From positions 2,232,001 through 2,296,000 of the forward strand of contig NZ_CP043727.1 in the NCBI RefSeq assembly GCF_009831415.1: a DNA stretch of 64,000 nucleotides, written 5' to 3'. Source of the DNA: Yersinia canariae (lineage in GTDB: Bacteria > Pseudomonadota > Gammaproteobacteria > Enterobacterales > Enterobacteriaceae). A model generated the notes under the pieces. That model worked only from the letters and a program-made list of their open reading frames with translations. It had not been told where the DNA came from and ran no database searches. Of this stretch, positions 17,719 through 27,986 are shown in pieces. Made by a program: the position numbers and the translations under genes. Position 1 is the first letter of the stretch, and each line of letters begins with the position of its first letter.

Positions 17719-20379
17719 ATGACTAAATGCGCAAAAATAGTGGGTTGGTTGATATTAATCAGCGCAATTTCTCTGGCGGTATTATGGAAAACTTTGCCGC
17801 AGTGGTTACCGAAAATTGCACAATATTGGTTGCCCGCGGGGAGCCAACTTGTCTTGGCCCGCCCTCCAGTTTGGCATGCTGGCGCATTGCGTATCGCACA
17901 ACTGAGCTATCGGGTACAAAATTGCACGCTGGCCAATATTAACCAATTGAGTGTGGGTTACGACCACGGGCGTTGGCAGTTAGGGGCGAATACTGTCGCC
18001 GTGGATACGGCCTGTTTGAGCAAGTTACCCCACAGTGGTGAAAGTGCGCCGCAAGATTTAGCCTATTGGCAACAGCAACTGTCTGCGTTTGATCTGAACA
18101 TCGGCAATGTGCAGATTACGCCGTGGCAGCAATACGCCGGTAAACTGACATTCGTGGGTAAGCAGCCCCTCACATCATCAGATAATAAAAAACTCACCCA
18201 AGAGTTGCGTTATCAGGGCCAACAATTGAGCTTTACCGCAACACTGGATGAGGAACAGCAACTTAGTCTGCATCAATTCTCTATTGCGGTGCCCGGCACA
18301 CCACAACCTTTTGAATTAAGTGGCAAAATTAAAATTCCGCTGTCATTGGATGATTGGCCAGAACAAGGTGCGCTCGACGGTGTATTGACCACCGGCTATC
18401 TGTCTAAACCATTATTACTGAATTTGAGTTGGCAACAGCAAGAGGGCGTTTTAACACTGACTGAGCGCGGTGATGATGCCCCACTGGCGCGGTTGCCTTG
18501 GAGTATCGCGCCGAACAAAATTCAGATAGCCAACGGCCAATGGCAATGGCCATATGCTCAGCAACCCTTAAGTGGAGGCATTAATCTGGCATTGTATGAT
18601 TGGGATCAAGGGCTGGATCAAACCTCGATTGAGGCCCGAGTTAATGTTATCACTTCGGGGAAAAGCGGCAAAGGTAATGCCGTCCTGACTCTTGGGCCGG
18701 GCAACCTGAGCATGATAAACAGCGATTTAAAATTCCAGCTCAGCGGGCAAGCCAATCTGGAAAACATGATATTGAATGCCACTCTTCCCGGCTTGCTCAG
18801 TGGCTCGATACTAAACCCGACCTGGGTGTTACATCCCGGCGCTTTACTGCGCGCGCATGGTAACGTGACGCCAGAATTGCGTATCAGAGATGCGCGCTGG
18901 CCTTTAGCGGGGGTCAAGGTCACGTCTGCGGGGGTAACTGGCCGTTTACAGGCCATTGTTGATGCGCAGGATAGCTATTGGGGCAATTTCAATCTGCATC
19001 TTGATGGTCAGGCACAAGAATTTTGGCCCGATAAAGGTCAATGGCAATGGCGGTACTGGGGCAATGGCCGTCTGCCACCCTTGGCCGCGCGCTGGGATAT
19101 GGCGGGGAAAGGGCGCTGGCAAGGGACGCTAATTACTGTCGATAAACTCTCGACCGGTTTTGACCGGCTGCAATATGGGTTAGTTAAGGTCGAAGCGCCA
19201 CGGCTGACCTTAGTCAAACCCCTGACCTGGCAACGAGATAACCATCATCCGGCCTTTATTGCCGGGCTTGAGTTGGGGGCGAAAAAAGTGGCATTCAGTG
19301 ATGGTGGCGGTTATTTGCCGCCCGCGGTGTTGTCGCTGCAACTGAATGGCCGTGGCCCAGACAGCTTTTTGTGGCAAGGGAATTTACAAGCGCAGGCGAT
19401 TGGGCCTATTGCATTACGCGGTCGGTGGGATGGCGAGCGCTTACGCGGTGATGGCTGGTGGCCAAAACAGTCGCTAACCGTATTCCAACCCCTTATTGCC
19501 GAAGAATTGGGGATTAAACTGCGTGATGGCGAGCTTTATGCCCAAGCTGCATTTTCCGCCGCGCGCGATCAAGGTTTTACCGCGGGTGGCCATTGGGTGG
19601 TGAATAATGGCGGGATGTGGCTGAAAGACGGTGAACTGAGCGGTTTGGACTTTGTGATGTCTTATCGTTTAGAAAATCATCACTGGCAGTTGGGGCCGAA
19701 AGAGCCGGTTATGCTGCGAATTGCCGCAATAACCAACTTGTTTGAAATGCAAAATATCACTGCGGATTTACAGGGGACTTATCCTTATTCAGAGAAAGCC
19801 CCATTGACCTTAAGCAACGTTGGCATGGATATTCTGAAAGGGCATCTGAGTTTATCTGCTTTGCGCTTGCCACAGCATGATGCGGCAGTGTTAAAATTAA
19901 AAGCCATTGATCTCAGTGAATTATTTACTGTTCTGAAACCGAAGCAACTGGCTATGTCTGGAAAAGTGAATGGCGAATTGCCGCTTTATCTCAATAATCC
20001 GCAGTGGCTGGTGCGCAATGGCTGGATAGCGAATGATGGTATGGTGACACTGCGCTTGGACCCGGATCTGGCAAATTCAATTGGTGAAAGTAATTTTGTG
20101 GCCGGTGCGGCGATTGATTGGCTACGTTATATGGAGATTTACCAGTCTTATGCCACGGTTAGTCTCGATAATCTGGGCCAATTGACGTTGCGTTCAAAGA
20201 TTCATGGTGTTAATACACAGAAAAATTCAAAACGAGAGATAGTGCTCAATTACAAGCACGAGGAAAATGTCTTCCAGCTCTGGCGTAGCCTACGTTTTGG
20301 TGACAATTTACAAGAATGGTTACAGCAAACTATTTCGTTGAGACCAACAGCATCTATACCGGCGAGGGCGAAGGAATGA
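17719..20379 (+). CDS. ydbH: YdbH, AsmA-like intermembrane phospholipid transport protein
   Basis: This 886-aa protein has one N-terminal membrane helix (residues about 8-24) and a long periplasmic part rich in beta strands, the plan of the AsmA-like proteins TamB, YhdP and YdbH that carry phospholipids between the membranes. It is the first gene of ydbH-ynbE-ydbL, overlapping ynbE by 4 bp, as in E. coli. In E. coli YnbE is the outer-membrane partner. AAGG precedes the ATG. Confidence 0.92.
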   Translation: MTKCAKIVGWLILISAISLAVLWKTLPQWLPKIAQYWLPAGSQLVLARPPVWHAGALRIAQLSYRVQNCTLANINQLSVGYDHGRWQLGANTVAVDTACLSKLPHSGESAPQDLAYWQQQLSAFDLNIGNVQITPWQQYAGKLTFVGKQPLTSSDNKKLTQELRYQGQQLSFTATLDEEQQLSLHQFSIAVPGTPQPFELSGKIKIPLSLDDWPEQGALDGVLTTGYLSKPLLLNLSWQQQEGVLTLTERGDDAPLARLPWSIAPNKIQIANGQWQWPYAQQPLSGGINLALYDWDQGLDQTSIEARVNVITSGKSGKGNAVLTLGPGNLSMINSDLKFQLSGQANLENMILNATLPGLLSGSILNPTWVLHPGALLRAHGNVTPELRIRDARWPLAGVKVTSAGVTGRLQAIVDAQDSYWGNFNLHLDGQAQEFWPDKGQWQWRYWGNGRLPPLAARWDMAGKGRWQGTLITVDKLSTGFDRLQYGLVKVEAPRLTLVKPLTWQRDNHHPAFIAGLELGAKKVAFSDGGGYLPPAVLSLQLNGRGPDSFLWQGNLQAQAIGPIALRGRWDGERLRGDGWWPKQSLTVFQPLIAEELGIKLRDGELYAQAAFSAARDQGFTAGGHWVVNNGGMWLKDGELSGLDFVMSYRLENHHWQLGPKEPVMLRIAAITNLFEMQNITADLQGTYPYSEKAPLTLSNVGMDILKGHLSLSALRLPQHDAAVLKLKAIDLSELFTVLKPKQLAMSGKVNGELPLYLNNPQWLVRNGWIANDGMVTLRLDPDLANSIGESNFVAGAAIDWLRYMEIYQSYATVSLDNLGQLTLRSKIHGVNTQKNSKREIVLNYKHEENVFQLWRSLRFGDNLQEWLQQTISLRPTASIPARAKE

Positions 20380-20570
20380 AGATCTTAACATGGGAACGTG
20401 TGGCAATCGTGCTGGGTATTTTTATGCTCAGCGGCTGTCTACGCCTTGAAGTTGCAACCCCGGAAAAACCGATCACTATCAATATGAACGTCAAGATTGA
20501 GCATGAAATCCAGATCAGAGTGGACAAAGATGTGGAAAATTTGCTTAAAAATCAATCCAATCTATTTTAA
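20376..20570 (+). CDS. ynbE: YnbE, outer-membrane lipoprotein partner of YdbH
   Basis: This 64-aa lipoprotein starts within the ydbH stop (ATGA overlap) and has AAGG just upstream. The lipobox LSGC gives an acylated cysteine at residue 21. The mature part is short with NMNVKIEHEIQIRVDKDVENL. In E. coli, YnbE forms a beta-strand bridge with YdbH. Overlap and spacing show tight co-translation. Confidence 0.92.
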   Translation: MKILTWERVAIVLGIFMLSGCLRLEVATPEKPITINMNVKIEHEIQIRVDKDVENLLKNQSNLF

Positions 20571-20579
20571 GGGGCCATA

Positions 20580-20951
20580 ATGAAAAAGCAAACTTCAGGC
20601 TGGATTGGTGATACGCAAAAGTTAATTCGCGTGATATTGGGTTGCCTGGTGCTGAGCGGCAGTTTGCTGTTTAGTGTTGCGGCTTTTGCCCTGACCTTAG
20701 AACAGGCAAAGCAGCAAGGTCGGGTGGGCGAAACGCTGAGTGGTTATTTGGCTCCGGTGAAGAAAGATGCTGAAACACTGGCGCTGGTGGAGCAAATCAA
20801 TATCGCCAGAGCTGATAAATATCAAGAAGTGGCGCAGAAAAATCATATTTCAACTGAGGATGTCGCCAAGCTGGCGGGGCAAAAACTTGTTAACCGCGCA
20901 GCGGCGGGGGAATATGTGCGTGGGATTAACGGCCAGTGGATGCAGCGCTGA
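20580..20951 (+). CDS. ydbL: YdbL, DUF1318 periplasmic protein
   Basis: This 123-aa protein has an N-terminal signal/anchor helix (residues about 19-37, cleavage near AFA) and a DUF1318 domain (LEQAKQQGRVGETLSGYLAP). It is the third gene of the ydbH operon, 9 nt after ynbE with AAGGGG upstream. In E. coli YdbL modulates the YdbH-YnbE complex. Confidence 0.9.
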   Translation: MKKQTSGWIGDTQKLIRVILGCLVLSGSLLFSVAAFALTLEQAKQQGRVGETLSGYLAPVKKDAETLALVEQINIARADKYQEVAQKNHISTEDVAKLAGQKLVNRAAAGEYVRGINGQWMQR

Positions 20952-20978
20952 TAGCAACAGAGTTGGGTGTCTGAGCAT

Positions 20979-21002
20979 AAAAAAGCGCGCCCGAAGGCGC
21001 GC
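20979..21002 (-). terminator. azoR intrinsic terminator
   Basis: GCGCGCC at 20985-20991 pairs with GGCGCGC at 20996-21002 around CGAA. Read leftward, six T follow the stem, so this is a canonical terminator for azoR; rightward it can also block ydbL readthrough. Confidence 0.85.
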
Positions 21003-21098
21003 AATAATGAAATTAATTCTTGGGTAATACGAGGGTAATACAAGGTTACTTCAGTTACGCATTAGCGAAGACACCCGCCTTGGCGCAAAAGTCATTCA

Positions 21099-21713
<615 letters not shown>

Positions 21714-21858
21714 TTAAGAGGTAACAGAGACTTAGGCGATACGCCCTTTCAATGAGATACACTTTATTCAACTTTCTCTATTAGTGATAGCGCAATATTT
21801 TGCGTTCTTTGTTCGATTTTATTGAATGAAATAAAGTGAGAGCCTTCCTGACTACCGT

Positions 21859-21945
21859 CCAACAGATTGAATTATTTAGGGTATAGCAATTAGGTCGCTA
21901 TCGTTTTATGTAAGTTTTTTCATTAAATCGATATTAATCTGTTGG
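21859..21945. repeat. Spaced 10-bp inverted repeat upstream of the CNF-like gene
   Basis: CCAACAGATT at 21859-21868 and its exact complement AATCTGTTGG at 21936-21945 bracket a 67-bp AT-rich segment. It could be a paired operator, a long stem-loop or the trace of a past insertion. Confidence 0.45.
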
Positions 21946-22035
21946 CGGTTATGACTACGACCACGTCCGGAATCTGTATTTGGGTACTCCATCATATGGC
22001 GCAATGCTCGTAGCTAAATGAATCATGGAGAAAAA

Positions 22036-23262
22036 ATGAGCTATATCAATAGAAGTGATACATACAGATTATTATCAGATTATAATTTTCATCGTACAAC
22101 GGATGATGGCGAGGGCGCTAAAAGTGTGGTGGCTCAAAGAATTAGCCGTGTTCACCATTCGCCCGTCGGGCTTTCCACTAAATCACACAATATAAAAAAA
22201 CAGCGCGATACTGCAAAAAAATCAATTTTAAAAAATATCAAAAGCATTCGTAATAAGCCAAATAATCCGGGCAGCAATCTGCGCAAACAGGTGCAACAAA
22301 GCCATGTCATTGTTGGCTCTCATCTGGCCGCGACAGCGGCTTTTCGTCAAGATACAAAATTTAATCATGTAATTTCTGAGGTCACACCTCAGCAGCGCTT
22401 AATACTGACAAATGATAAAAAAGCAATTATGAGCGGAAATATTGAGCCTTTGGTGGGCAAGGGGGTTATTGCGGCCAGTAAAGCTAATACAAACCTGCCG
22501 ATGAGGATTAACCAAGTGCATTTTGATAGCAAGGCGCAACAGGTGGTTAAGAACACAGCCAAACCCCATCCTGGGATAACGTATTTCATGGGGTCAGCCA
22601 CTCAGTCCGCAGAATTAATTCCAGGGTTACCTCTCGGTAATTATTTTAATCAGCAGCATTTTGATGACAATTTGAAAGTACTCACTGTCGATAATGGCGA
22701 CAGGGGAACTATCGGCTGCCAATTTGATTTATCGCAGATTGAGGAGGGGTCAACATGGTTAATTAGTGCAGGTGAGTTGTCTGGCTGTACTATGGCCTAT
22801 GCTATTAAAAATAATGCCTTTTTTATTTACCATGCGGGGCAAAATGGAAATGACACCTCAGAGTGGGAAACAAGTAGTGATGGTGTTCGTTCAATTATCG
22901 ATGCACACAGTGCATTGAATGCCAGTCAAAATATTCAACTCGACTCAATGCCAAATAACCAAATGTTGGTCAATTTTTTAGCTAATAACTTTGATTTCTA
23001 CTCTTTAACCTATTGCGGGCATGGCGAACAGGTTGAAGGCAATCCCAGTGTATTTGATTACAACCAAAATCGAACTATTAATGATGGTGAGGTGCGAGTA
23101 GGTAATGCGATGGCATTAATCACCAAGGAAAACGGCAATGTTAAAGTACAAATCTTGAGTGACGACATGGCGGTGAATAAAAGTGATTTGACCACGCAAT
23201 CTCTGGCACATCACATAAGTGAATACACCTTAAAATCTCTTGATGAAGTGACATGTTTGTAA
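22036..23262 (+). CDS. CNF-like (Rho-deamidase-type) putative effector protein
   Basis: This 408-aa protein has a C-terminal half with the catalytic signature of the cytotoxic necrotizing factor family. C251 lies in a GELSGCTMAYAIKNN segment, H266 in FIYHAGQ, and V218 in VLTVDNGDRG; the V-C and C-H distances are 33 and 15 residues, identical to V833, C866 and H881 of CNF1. That family deamidates or transglutaminates a glutamine of Rho GTPases. Unlike 1014-aa CNFs, the N-terminal 180 residues are basic and serine/asparagine-rich with no receptor-binding or translocation module and no signal peptide, so delivery by a secretion system is the inference. The ATG at 22036 follows GGAG by 5 nt; an in-frame ATG at 22018 is less likely. 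It interrupts the azoR-hrpA neighbourhood. BLF1 and CheD-type deamidases share the fold and are alternatives. Confidence 0.75.
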   Translation: MSYINRSDTYRLLSDYNFHRTTDDGEGAKSVVAQRISRVHHSPVGLSTKSHNIKKQRDTAKKSILKNIKSIRNKPNNPGSNLRKQVQQSHVIVGSHLAATAAFRQDTKFNHVISEVTPQQRLILTNDKKAIMSGNIEPLVGKGVIAASKANTNLPMRINQVHFDSKAQQVVKNTAKPHPGITYFMGSATQSAELIPGLPLGNYFNQQHFDDNLKVLTVDNGDRGTIGCQFDLSQIEEGSTWLISAGELSGCTMAYAIKNNAFFIYHAGQNGNDTSEWETSSDGVRSIIDAHSALNASQNIQLDSMPNNQMLVNFLANNFDFYSLTYCGHGEQVEGNPSVFDYNQNRTINDGEVRVGNAMALITKENGNVKVQILSDDMAVNKSDLTTQSLAHHISEYTLKSLDEVTCL

Positions 23263-23432
23263 CTCACCCCACCGGCAACACATTATCAGCCAGCACTAAA
23301 GGATAAGTGTGCTGAATATAGGGGGAAAAAGTCGATTGTGTTACCCTATTGCGCAATACACGCTTATTAATATAGCGAAAGAAATTAGGCCTCCGCTGTT
23401 TGCCGGGGCTGGCGCAACAAGGAATACTGAAC

Positions 23433-26400
23433 GTGAAATCTTCACTCGCAGCATTGTCCTCCCAACTCGGTGAGTTGATGCTCCGTGACCAACAGCGCAT
23501 GCGGCGTCGGCTGCAAGGCGCACAAAAAGTCCATAATCCAGCCGCTGTAGAGGCCATTACCCGTGAGATAGACGCTGAAATTGCGGCTGCAATGCAGCGG
23601 GTTATCAGCCGTCGGGCGGCTTGTCCGGCGATAACTTATCCTGAAAATTTACCTGTCAGTCAGAAGAAACAGGATATTTACAATGCTATCCGCGACCATC
23701 AAGTCGTCATCGTCGCGGGTGAAACGGGGTCGGGTAAGACCACGCAGATACCGAAAATTTGCCTGGAGTTAGGCCGGGGTATCAAAGGGGTTATTGGTCA
23801 TACTCAGCCGCGCCGCCTTGCTGCCCGTACAGTGGCGAATCGTATTGCTGATGAGCTAGACACCTCCCTTGGCGGCTGTGTCGGGTATAAAGTCCGGTTT
23901 AATGATCAAGTTGGTGAGAATACGTTGGTGAAGTTAATGACCGACGGTATTTTGCTGGCTGAAATTCAGCAAGACCGCCTGCTGATGCAATATGACACTC
24001 TGATTATTGATGAAGCCCATGAGCGCAGCCTAAATATTGATTTCATCTTGGGGTATTTACGCGAGTTATTGCCAAAACGCCCTGATCTGAAAGTGATCAT
24101 CACCTCAGCGACGATAGATCCGCAGCGTTTCTCTCGCCATTTCAATAATGCGCCAATTATTGAAGTCTCGGGGCGCACCTATCCGGTCGAAGTGCGCTAT
24201 CGACCTATTGTGGATGACGCCGATGATGTTGATCGCGATCAGTTACAGGCTATTTTTGATGCCGTAGATGAGCTGGGCCGTGAAAGTCCTGGCGATATTC
24301 TGATCTTTATGAGTGGCGAACGTGAAATCCGTGACACCGCTGATGCGCTGATGAAACAGAATTTGCCCCATACGGAAGTGCTGCCATTGTATGCCCGTTT
24401 ATCAAATAGCGAGCAAAATCGGGTGTTTCAGTCACACCATGGGCGGCGCATTGTACTGGCGACTAACGTGGCGGAAACCTCGCTGACAGTGCCCGGCATC
24501 AAGTATGTTATTGACCCCGGTACCGCGCGCATCAGCCGCTACAGCTTTAGAACCAAAGTACAGCGGTTGCCAATTGAACCGGTTTCTCAAGCTTCAGCTA
24601 ACCAGCGCAAAGGCCGCTGCGGTCGGGTGTCTGACGGTATTTGCATTCGTCTCTATTCCGAGCAAGATTTCCTTTCGCGCCCTGAATTCACTGACCCGGA
24701 AATTTTGCGCACTAATTTGGCCTCGGTTATTCTGCAAATGACCTCTTTGGGGTTAGGGGATATTGCTGCTTTTCCCTTTGTGGAAGCGCCAGATAAACGC
24801 AACATTCAAGATGGTGTCCGGCTACTGGAAGAACTGGGCGCGATACAAACGGCCAGTAATGGTCATCAGCAATTAACACCGTTAGGCCGCCAACTGGCCC
24901 AATTACCGGTCGATCCCCGTCTGGCGCGAATGGTGCTGGAAGCACAAAAAAGTGGCAGTGTGCGAGAATTGATGATTATCACCTCAGCCCTGTCTATCCA
25001 AGACCCGCGTGAGCGCCCGACAGATAAACAGCAAGCCTCGGATGAAAAACACCGTCGTTTTGCCGATAAAGACTCTGATTTCCTTGCATTTGTTAATTTA
25101 TGGGATTACCTAAAAGAGCAGCAAAAAGCGCTGTCATCGGCGCAGTTCCGTAAACTATGCCGTAGCGATTTCCTGAATTATCTGCGAGTGCGTGAATGGC
25201 AGGATATCTATACCCAACTACGACAGGTTGTAAAAGAATTGGGTATTCCGGTCAATAGCGTGGCTGCGGATTATCGCAGTGTTCACACCGCAATTCTGAC
25301 TGGGTTACTGTCACATATCGGCCAGAAAGACGTTGAAAAGCAAGAGTATACCGGTGCGCGCAATGCGCGTTTTGCTATCTTCCCAGGTTCTGGTTTATTC
25401 AAAAAACCGCCAAAATGGAGCATGGTTGCAGAGTTAGTTGAAACCAGCCGCTTATGGGGGCGCATTGCTGCTCGGATAGAGCCGGAATGGATTGAACCCT
25501 TGGCACAACATTTGGTTAAACACCATTATAGCGACCCCCATTGGGAGAAAGCGCAAGGGGCCGTGATGGCCAGTGAGAAAGTGACCTTATTTGGGTTGCC
25601 TATCGTGGCGGAGCGCAAAATCAATTATGGCCCAATTGACCCGCCATTGTGCCGTGAGCTGTTCATCCGCCATGGTTTGGTTGAGGGCGACTGGCAGACA
25701 CGTCATGCTTTTTTCCGTGCTAATTTAAAGTTATTGGCTGAAGTTGAAGAACTGGAGCATAAATCTCGTCGTCGCGACATTCTGGTTGATGATGAAACCC
25801 TGTTTAGCTTCTATGACCAGCGCATTGGCCGCGATGTTATTTCCGCGCGTCATTTTGATAGCTGGTGGAAAACCGTCAGTCAAACGCAACCTGAGCTGCT
25901 TAACTTTGAAAAAACCATGCTTATCAAGGATGGGGCGAACAAAGTTAACCCGCTGGATTATCCGAATTTTTGGTATCAAGGGTCACTCAAATTACGGCTT
26001 TCTTATCAATTTGAGCCGGGTACTGATGCCGATGGGGTCACCGTACACATTCCATTGCCAATCCTGAATCAGGTTCAGGAACAAGGTTTTGATTGGCAAA
26101 TTCCAGGAATTCGCCGTGAACTGGTGGTGGCGCTTATCAAATCGTTACCTAAGCCAGTTCGTCGCAATTTTGTGCCAGCACCTAACTACGCTGAGGCTTT
26201 TTTAGCCCGCGCGACACCATTGGAAACCAGTCTGCTGGAAGCATTAGAACGTGAGCTGCGGCGCATGACTGGAGTGACAGTGTCACGCGAAAGCTGGCAA
26301 TGGGAGCAGGTGCCCGACCATCTGAAAATGACGTTCCGGGTGCTGGATGATAAAAATCGCACTTTGCGCGAGGGTAAAGATCTTGCGGCCTTAAAGCTAC

Positions 26401-27320
26401 AACTGCAAGAGAAGGTGCAAGAGACGCTTTCTGCTGTTGCCGATGACGGTATTGAGCAAAATGACTTACATATCTGGAGCTTCGGCTCACTTCCTATGTG
26501 CTACGAACAACGCCGGGGTGGATACGAAGTCAAAGCATACCCGGCACTGGTTGATGAGAAAGACAGTGTTGCAATCCGCTTATTTGATACGGAATCTCAG
26601 CAGCAACAGGCGATGTGGCAGGGGACTCGGCGGTTACTATTGCTAAATATTCCTTCTCCAATTAAGTACTTACATGAAAAACTACCAAACAAATCCAAAC
26701 TTGGCCTCTATTTCAATACTTATGGCAAAGTGATGGATCTGATTGATGATTGCATTGCTTGCGGAGTGGATAAACTTGTCGCGCAATACGGCGGGCCGGT
26801 GTGGCAAGAGGCTGATTTTGCTCGGTTACAAGAAAAAGTACGCGCAGAGCTAAACGAAACGGTTGTGGATATTGCCCGGCAAGTTGAACAAATACTCACC
26901 ACCGTATTCGGTATTAATAAGCGCTTAAAAGGCCGGGTTGATATCTCGCAAGCACTGGCACTTTCAGATATCAAAGCACAACTTGGCGGCCTGATTTATC
27001 GCGGCTTTGTCACTAATAATGGCTGGAAACGTTTACCGGATACCTTGCGGTATTTACAAGCTATTGAGCGCCGGATGGAAAAGTTAGCAGTAGATCCTCA
27101 TCGCGATCGTGCCCAAATGCAACGAGTGGAACATGTGCAGCAGATGTGGCAGCAATGGCTCCATAAATTGCCGCCTAAACGCCAACAAGATGAAGACGTT
27201 AAAGAAGTTCGTTGGATGATTGAAGAGCTGCGAGTGAGCTTATTTGCCCAACAATTGGGGACACCTTACCCCATTTCCGACAAGCGTATTTTGCAAACTA
27301 TCGAACATCTCTCTACTTAA
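23433..27320 (+). CDS. hrpA: ATP-dependent DEAH-box RNA helicase HrpA
   Basis: HrpA is a 3'-to-5' RNA helicase that acts on stalled ribosomes and processes some fimbrial mRNAs. The 1295-aa protein has Walker A GETGSGKT at residues 96-103, the DEAH box in IIDEAHERSLNID, motif III SATID, motif VI QRKGRCGR, then the HA2 and OB regions and a long C-terminal extension typical of bacterial HrpA. A GTG at 23433 has AAGGA 9 nt upstream; an earlier TTG at 23400 is possible but unlikely. Confidence 0.96.
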   Translation: MKSSLAALSSQLGELMLRDQQRMRRRLQGAQKVHNPAAVEAITREIDAEIAAAMQRVISRRAACPAITYPENLPVSQKKQDIYNAIRDHQVVIVAGETGSGKTTQIPKICLELGRGIKGVIGHTQPRRLAARTVANRIADELDTSLGGCVGYKVRFNDQVGENTLVKLMTDGILLAEIQQDRLLMQYDTLIIDEAHERSLNIDFILGYLRELLPKRPDLKVIITSATIDPQRFSRHFNNAPIIEVSGRTYPVEVRYRPIVDDADDVDRDQLQAIFDAVDELGRESPGDILIFMSGEREIRDTADALMKQNLPHTEVLPLYARLSNSEQNRVFQSHHGRRIVLATNVAETSLTVPGIKYVIDPGTARISRYSFRTKVQRLPIEPVSQASANQRKGRCGRVSDGICIRLYSEQDFLSRPEFTDPEILRTNLASVILQMTSLGLGDIAAFPFVEAPDKRNIQDGVRLLEELGAIQTASNGHQQLTPLGRQLAQLPVDPRLARMVLEAQKSGSVRELMIITSALSIQDPRERPTDKQQASDEKHRRFADKDSDFLAFVNLWDYLKEQQKALSSAQFRKLCRSDFLNYLRVREWQDIYTQLRQVVKELGIPVNSVAADYRSVHTAILTGLLSHIGQKDVEKQEYTGARNARFAIFPGSGLFKKPPKWSMVAELVETSRLWGRIAARIEPEWIEPLAQHLVKHHYSDPHWEKAQGAVMASEKVTLFGLPIVAERKINYGPIDPPLCRELFIRHGLVEGDWQTRHAFFRANLKLLAEVEELEHKSRRRDILVDDETLFSFYDQRIGRDVISARHFDSWWKTVSQTQPELLNFEKTMLIKDGANKVNPLDYPNFWYQGSLKLRLSYQFEPGTDADGVTVHIPLPILNQVQEQGFDWQIPGIRRELVVALIKSLPKPVRRNFVPAPNYAEAFLARATPLETSLLEALERELRRMTGVTVSRESWQWEQVPDHLKMTFRVLDDKNRTLREGKDLAALKLQLQEKVQETLSAVADDGIEQNDLHIWSFGSLPMCYEQRRGGYEVKAYPALVDEKDSVAIRLFDTESQQQQAMWQGTRRLLLLNIPSPIKYLHEKLPNKSKLGLYFNTYGKVMDLIDDCIACGVDKLVAQYGGPVWQEADFARLQEKVRAELNETVVDIARQVEQILTTVFGINKRLKGRVDISQALALSDIKAQLGGLIYRGFVTNNGWKRLPDTLRYLQAIERRMEKLAVDPHRDRAQMQRVEHVQQMWQQWLHKLPPKRQQDEDVKEVRWMIEELRVSLFAQQLGTPYPISDKRILQTIEHLST

Positions 27321-27336
27321 TAGAAAATGAATACCT

Positions 27337-27374
27337 CCGCGCCTGATTATCCTGAACTCAGGCGCGGGGCTTTT
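27337..27374 (+). terminator. hrpA terminator
   Basis: CCGCGCCTGA at 27337-27346 pairs with TCAGGCGCGG at 27358-27367 around an 11-nt loop; GGC and four T follow. Confidence 0.8.
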
Positions 27375-27656
27375 CATTGGTCTGCCCCGCGTTCAACCTC
27401 GAAATTCATATGATTAAGCTACCCCAATGCATTCTGATTATGTCATTGATGAAAGCTGCTAATTTTCATGCAAAGCCCCTCGAAAAAAAACAATTAACTG
27501 GCTAATTCAATGACAGTGTTATTGCCCAGGCCTTTAACTGCGGGTATATCTGCCGTGGCGATAAGGCGGCTTGTTCAAAGTTTGTCTGATTGTGGGTCAC
27601 CATGTTTGATTACATTTGGTGGGTTTGATAGAGTTTTTGTGGAGCAGGGATTGCTT

Positions 27657-27986
27657 ATGTATATGGTTAGTTTGTTGAGGTTGGCCCAAAGAGAGTTGTT
27701 GAAGTTGCCGCCAGGGATACAGGCGGCCTTGATTAAGGCGCTTGATGAGTTAGAGGCTTATGGTCATGAGTTGCGAGAGCCTGTAGTGCGGGATTTAGGA
27801 AAAGGGCTGAAAGAGTTGAGAGTGAGTGCTAAGGAGGGCGCCGGGCGGGGGTTTTTCTTTTACCAGGCCGGTCGGCAGGTTTATATCATTCATATTTTAC
27901 AAAAGAAGACGCAAAAGACGCCAAGAAGGACATTAATGTTGGCCTATCAGCGTATGAAGGAACTCAAACGGAGATTACAGCCATGA
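27657..27986 (+). CDS. RelE/HigB-type toxin of a type II toxin-antitoxin pair
   Basis: This 109-aa protein belongs to the phage-derived Gp49-like/HigB branch of RelE mRNA interferases. Family features are LKELRVSAKEGAGRGFFFYQ, where basic and aromatic residues form the active surface, YIIHILQKKTQKTP and a helix RRTLMLAYQRMKEL. The frame extends back to 27510, but the ATG at 27657 with AGGGA 6 nt upstream gives the family size. It overlaps the antitoxin start by 4 bp; toxin first is the higBA order. Confidence 0.85.
   Translation: MYMVSLLRLAQRELLKLPPGIQAALIKALDELEAYGHELREPVVRDLGKGLKELRVSAKEGAGRGFFFYQAGRQVYIIHILQKKTQKTPRRTLMLAYQRMKELKRRLQP

Noticed and set aside
27510..27656. 49-residue N-terminal extension of the RelE-type toxin
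   Set aside because: The open frame continues, but the extension does not resemble the family and a good ribosome site lies at the ATG at 27657.
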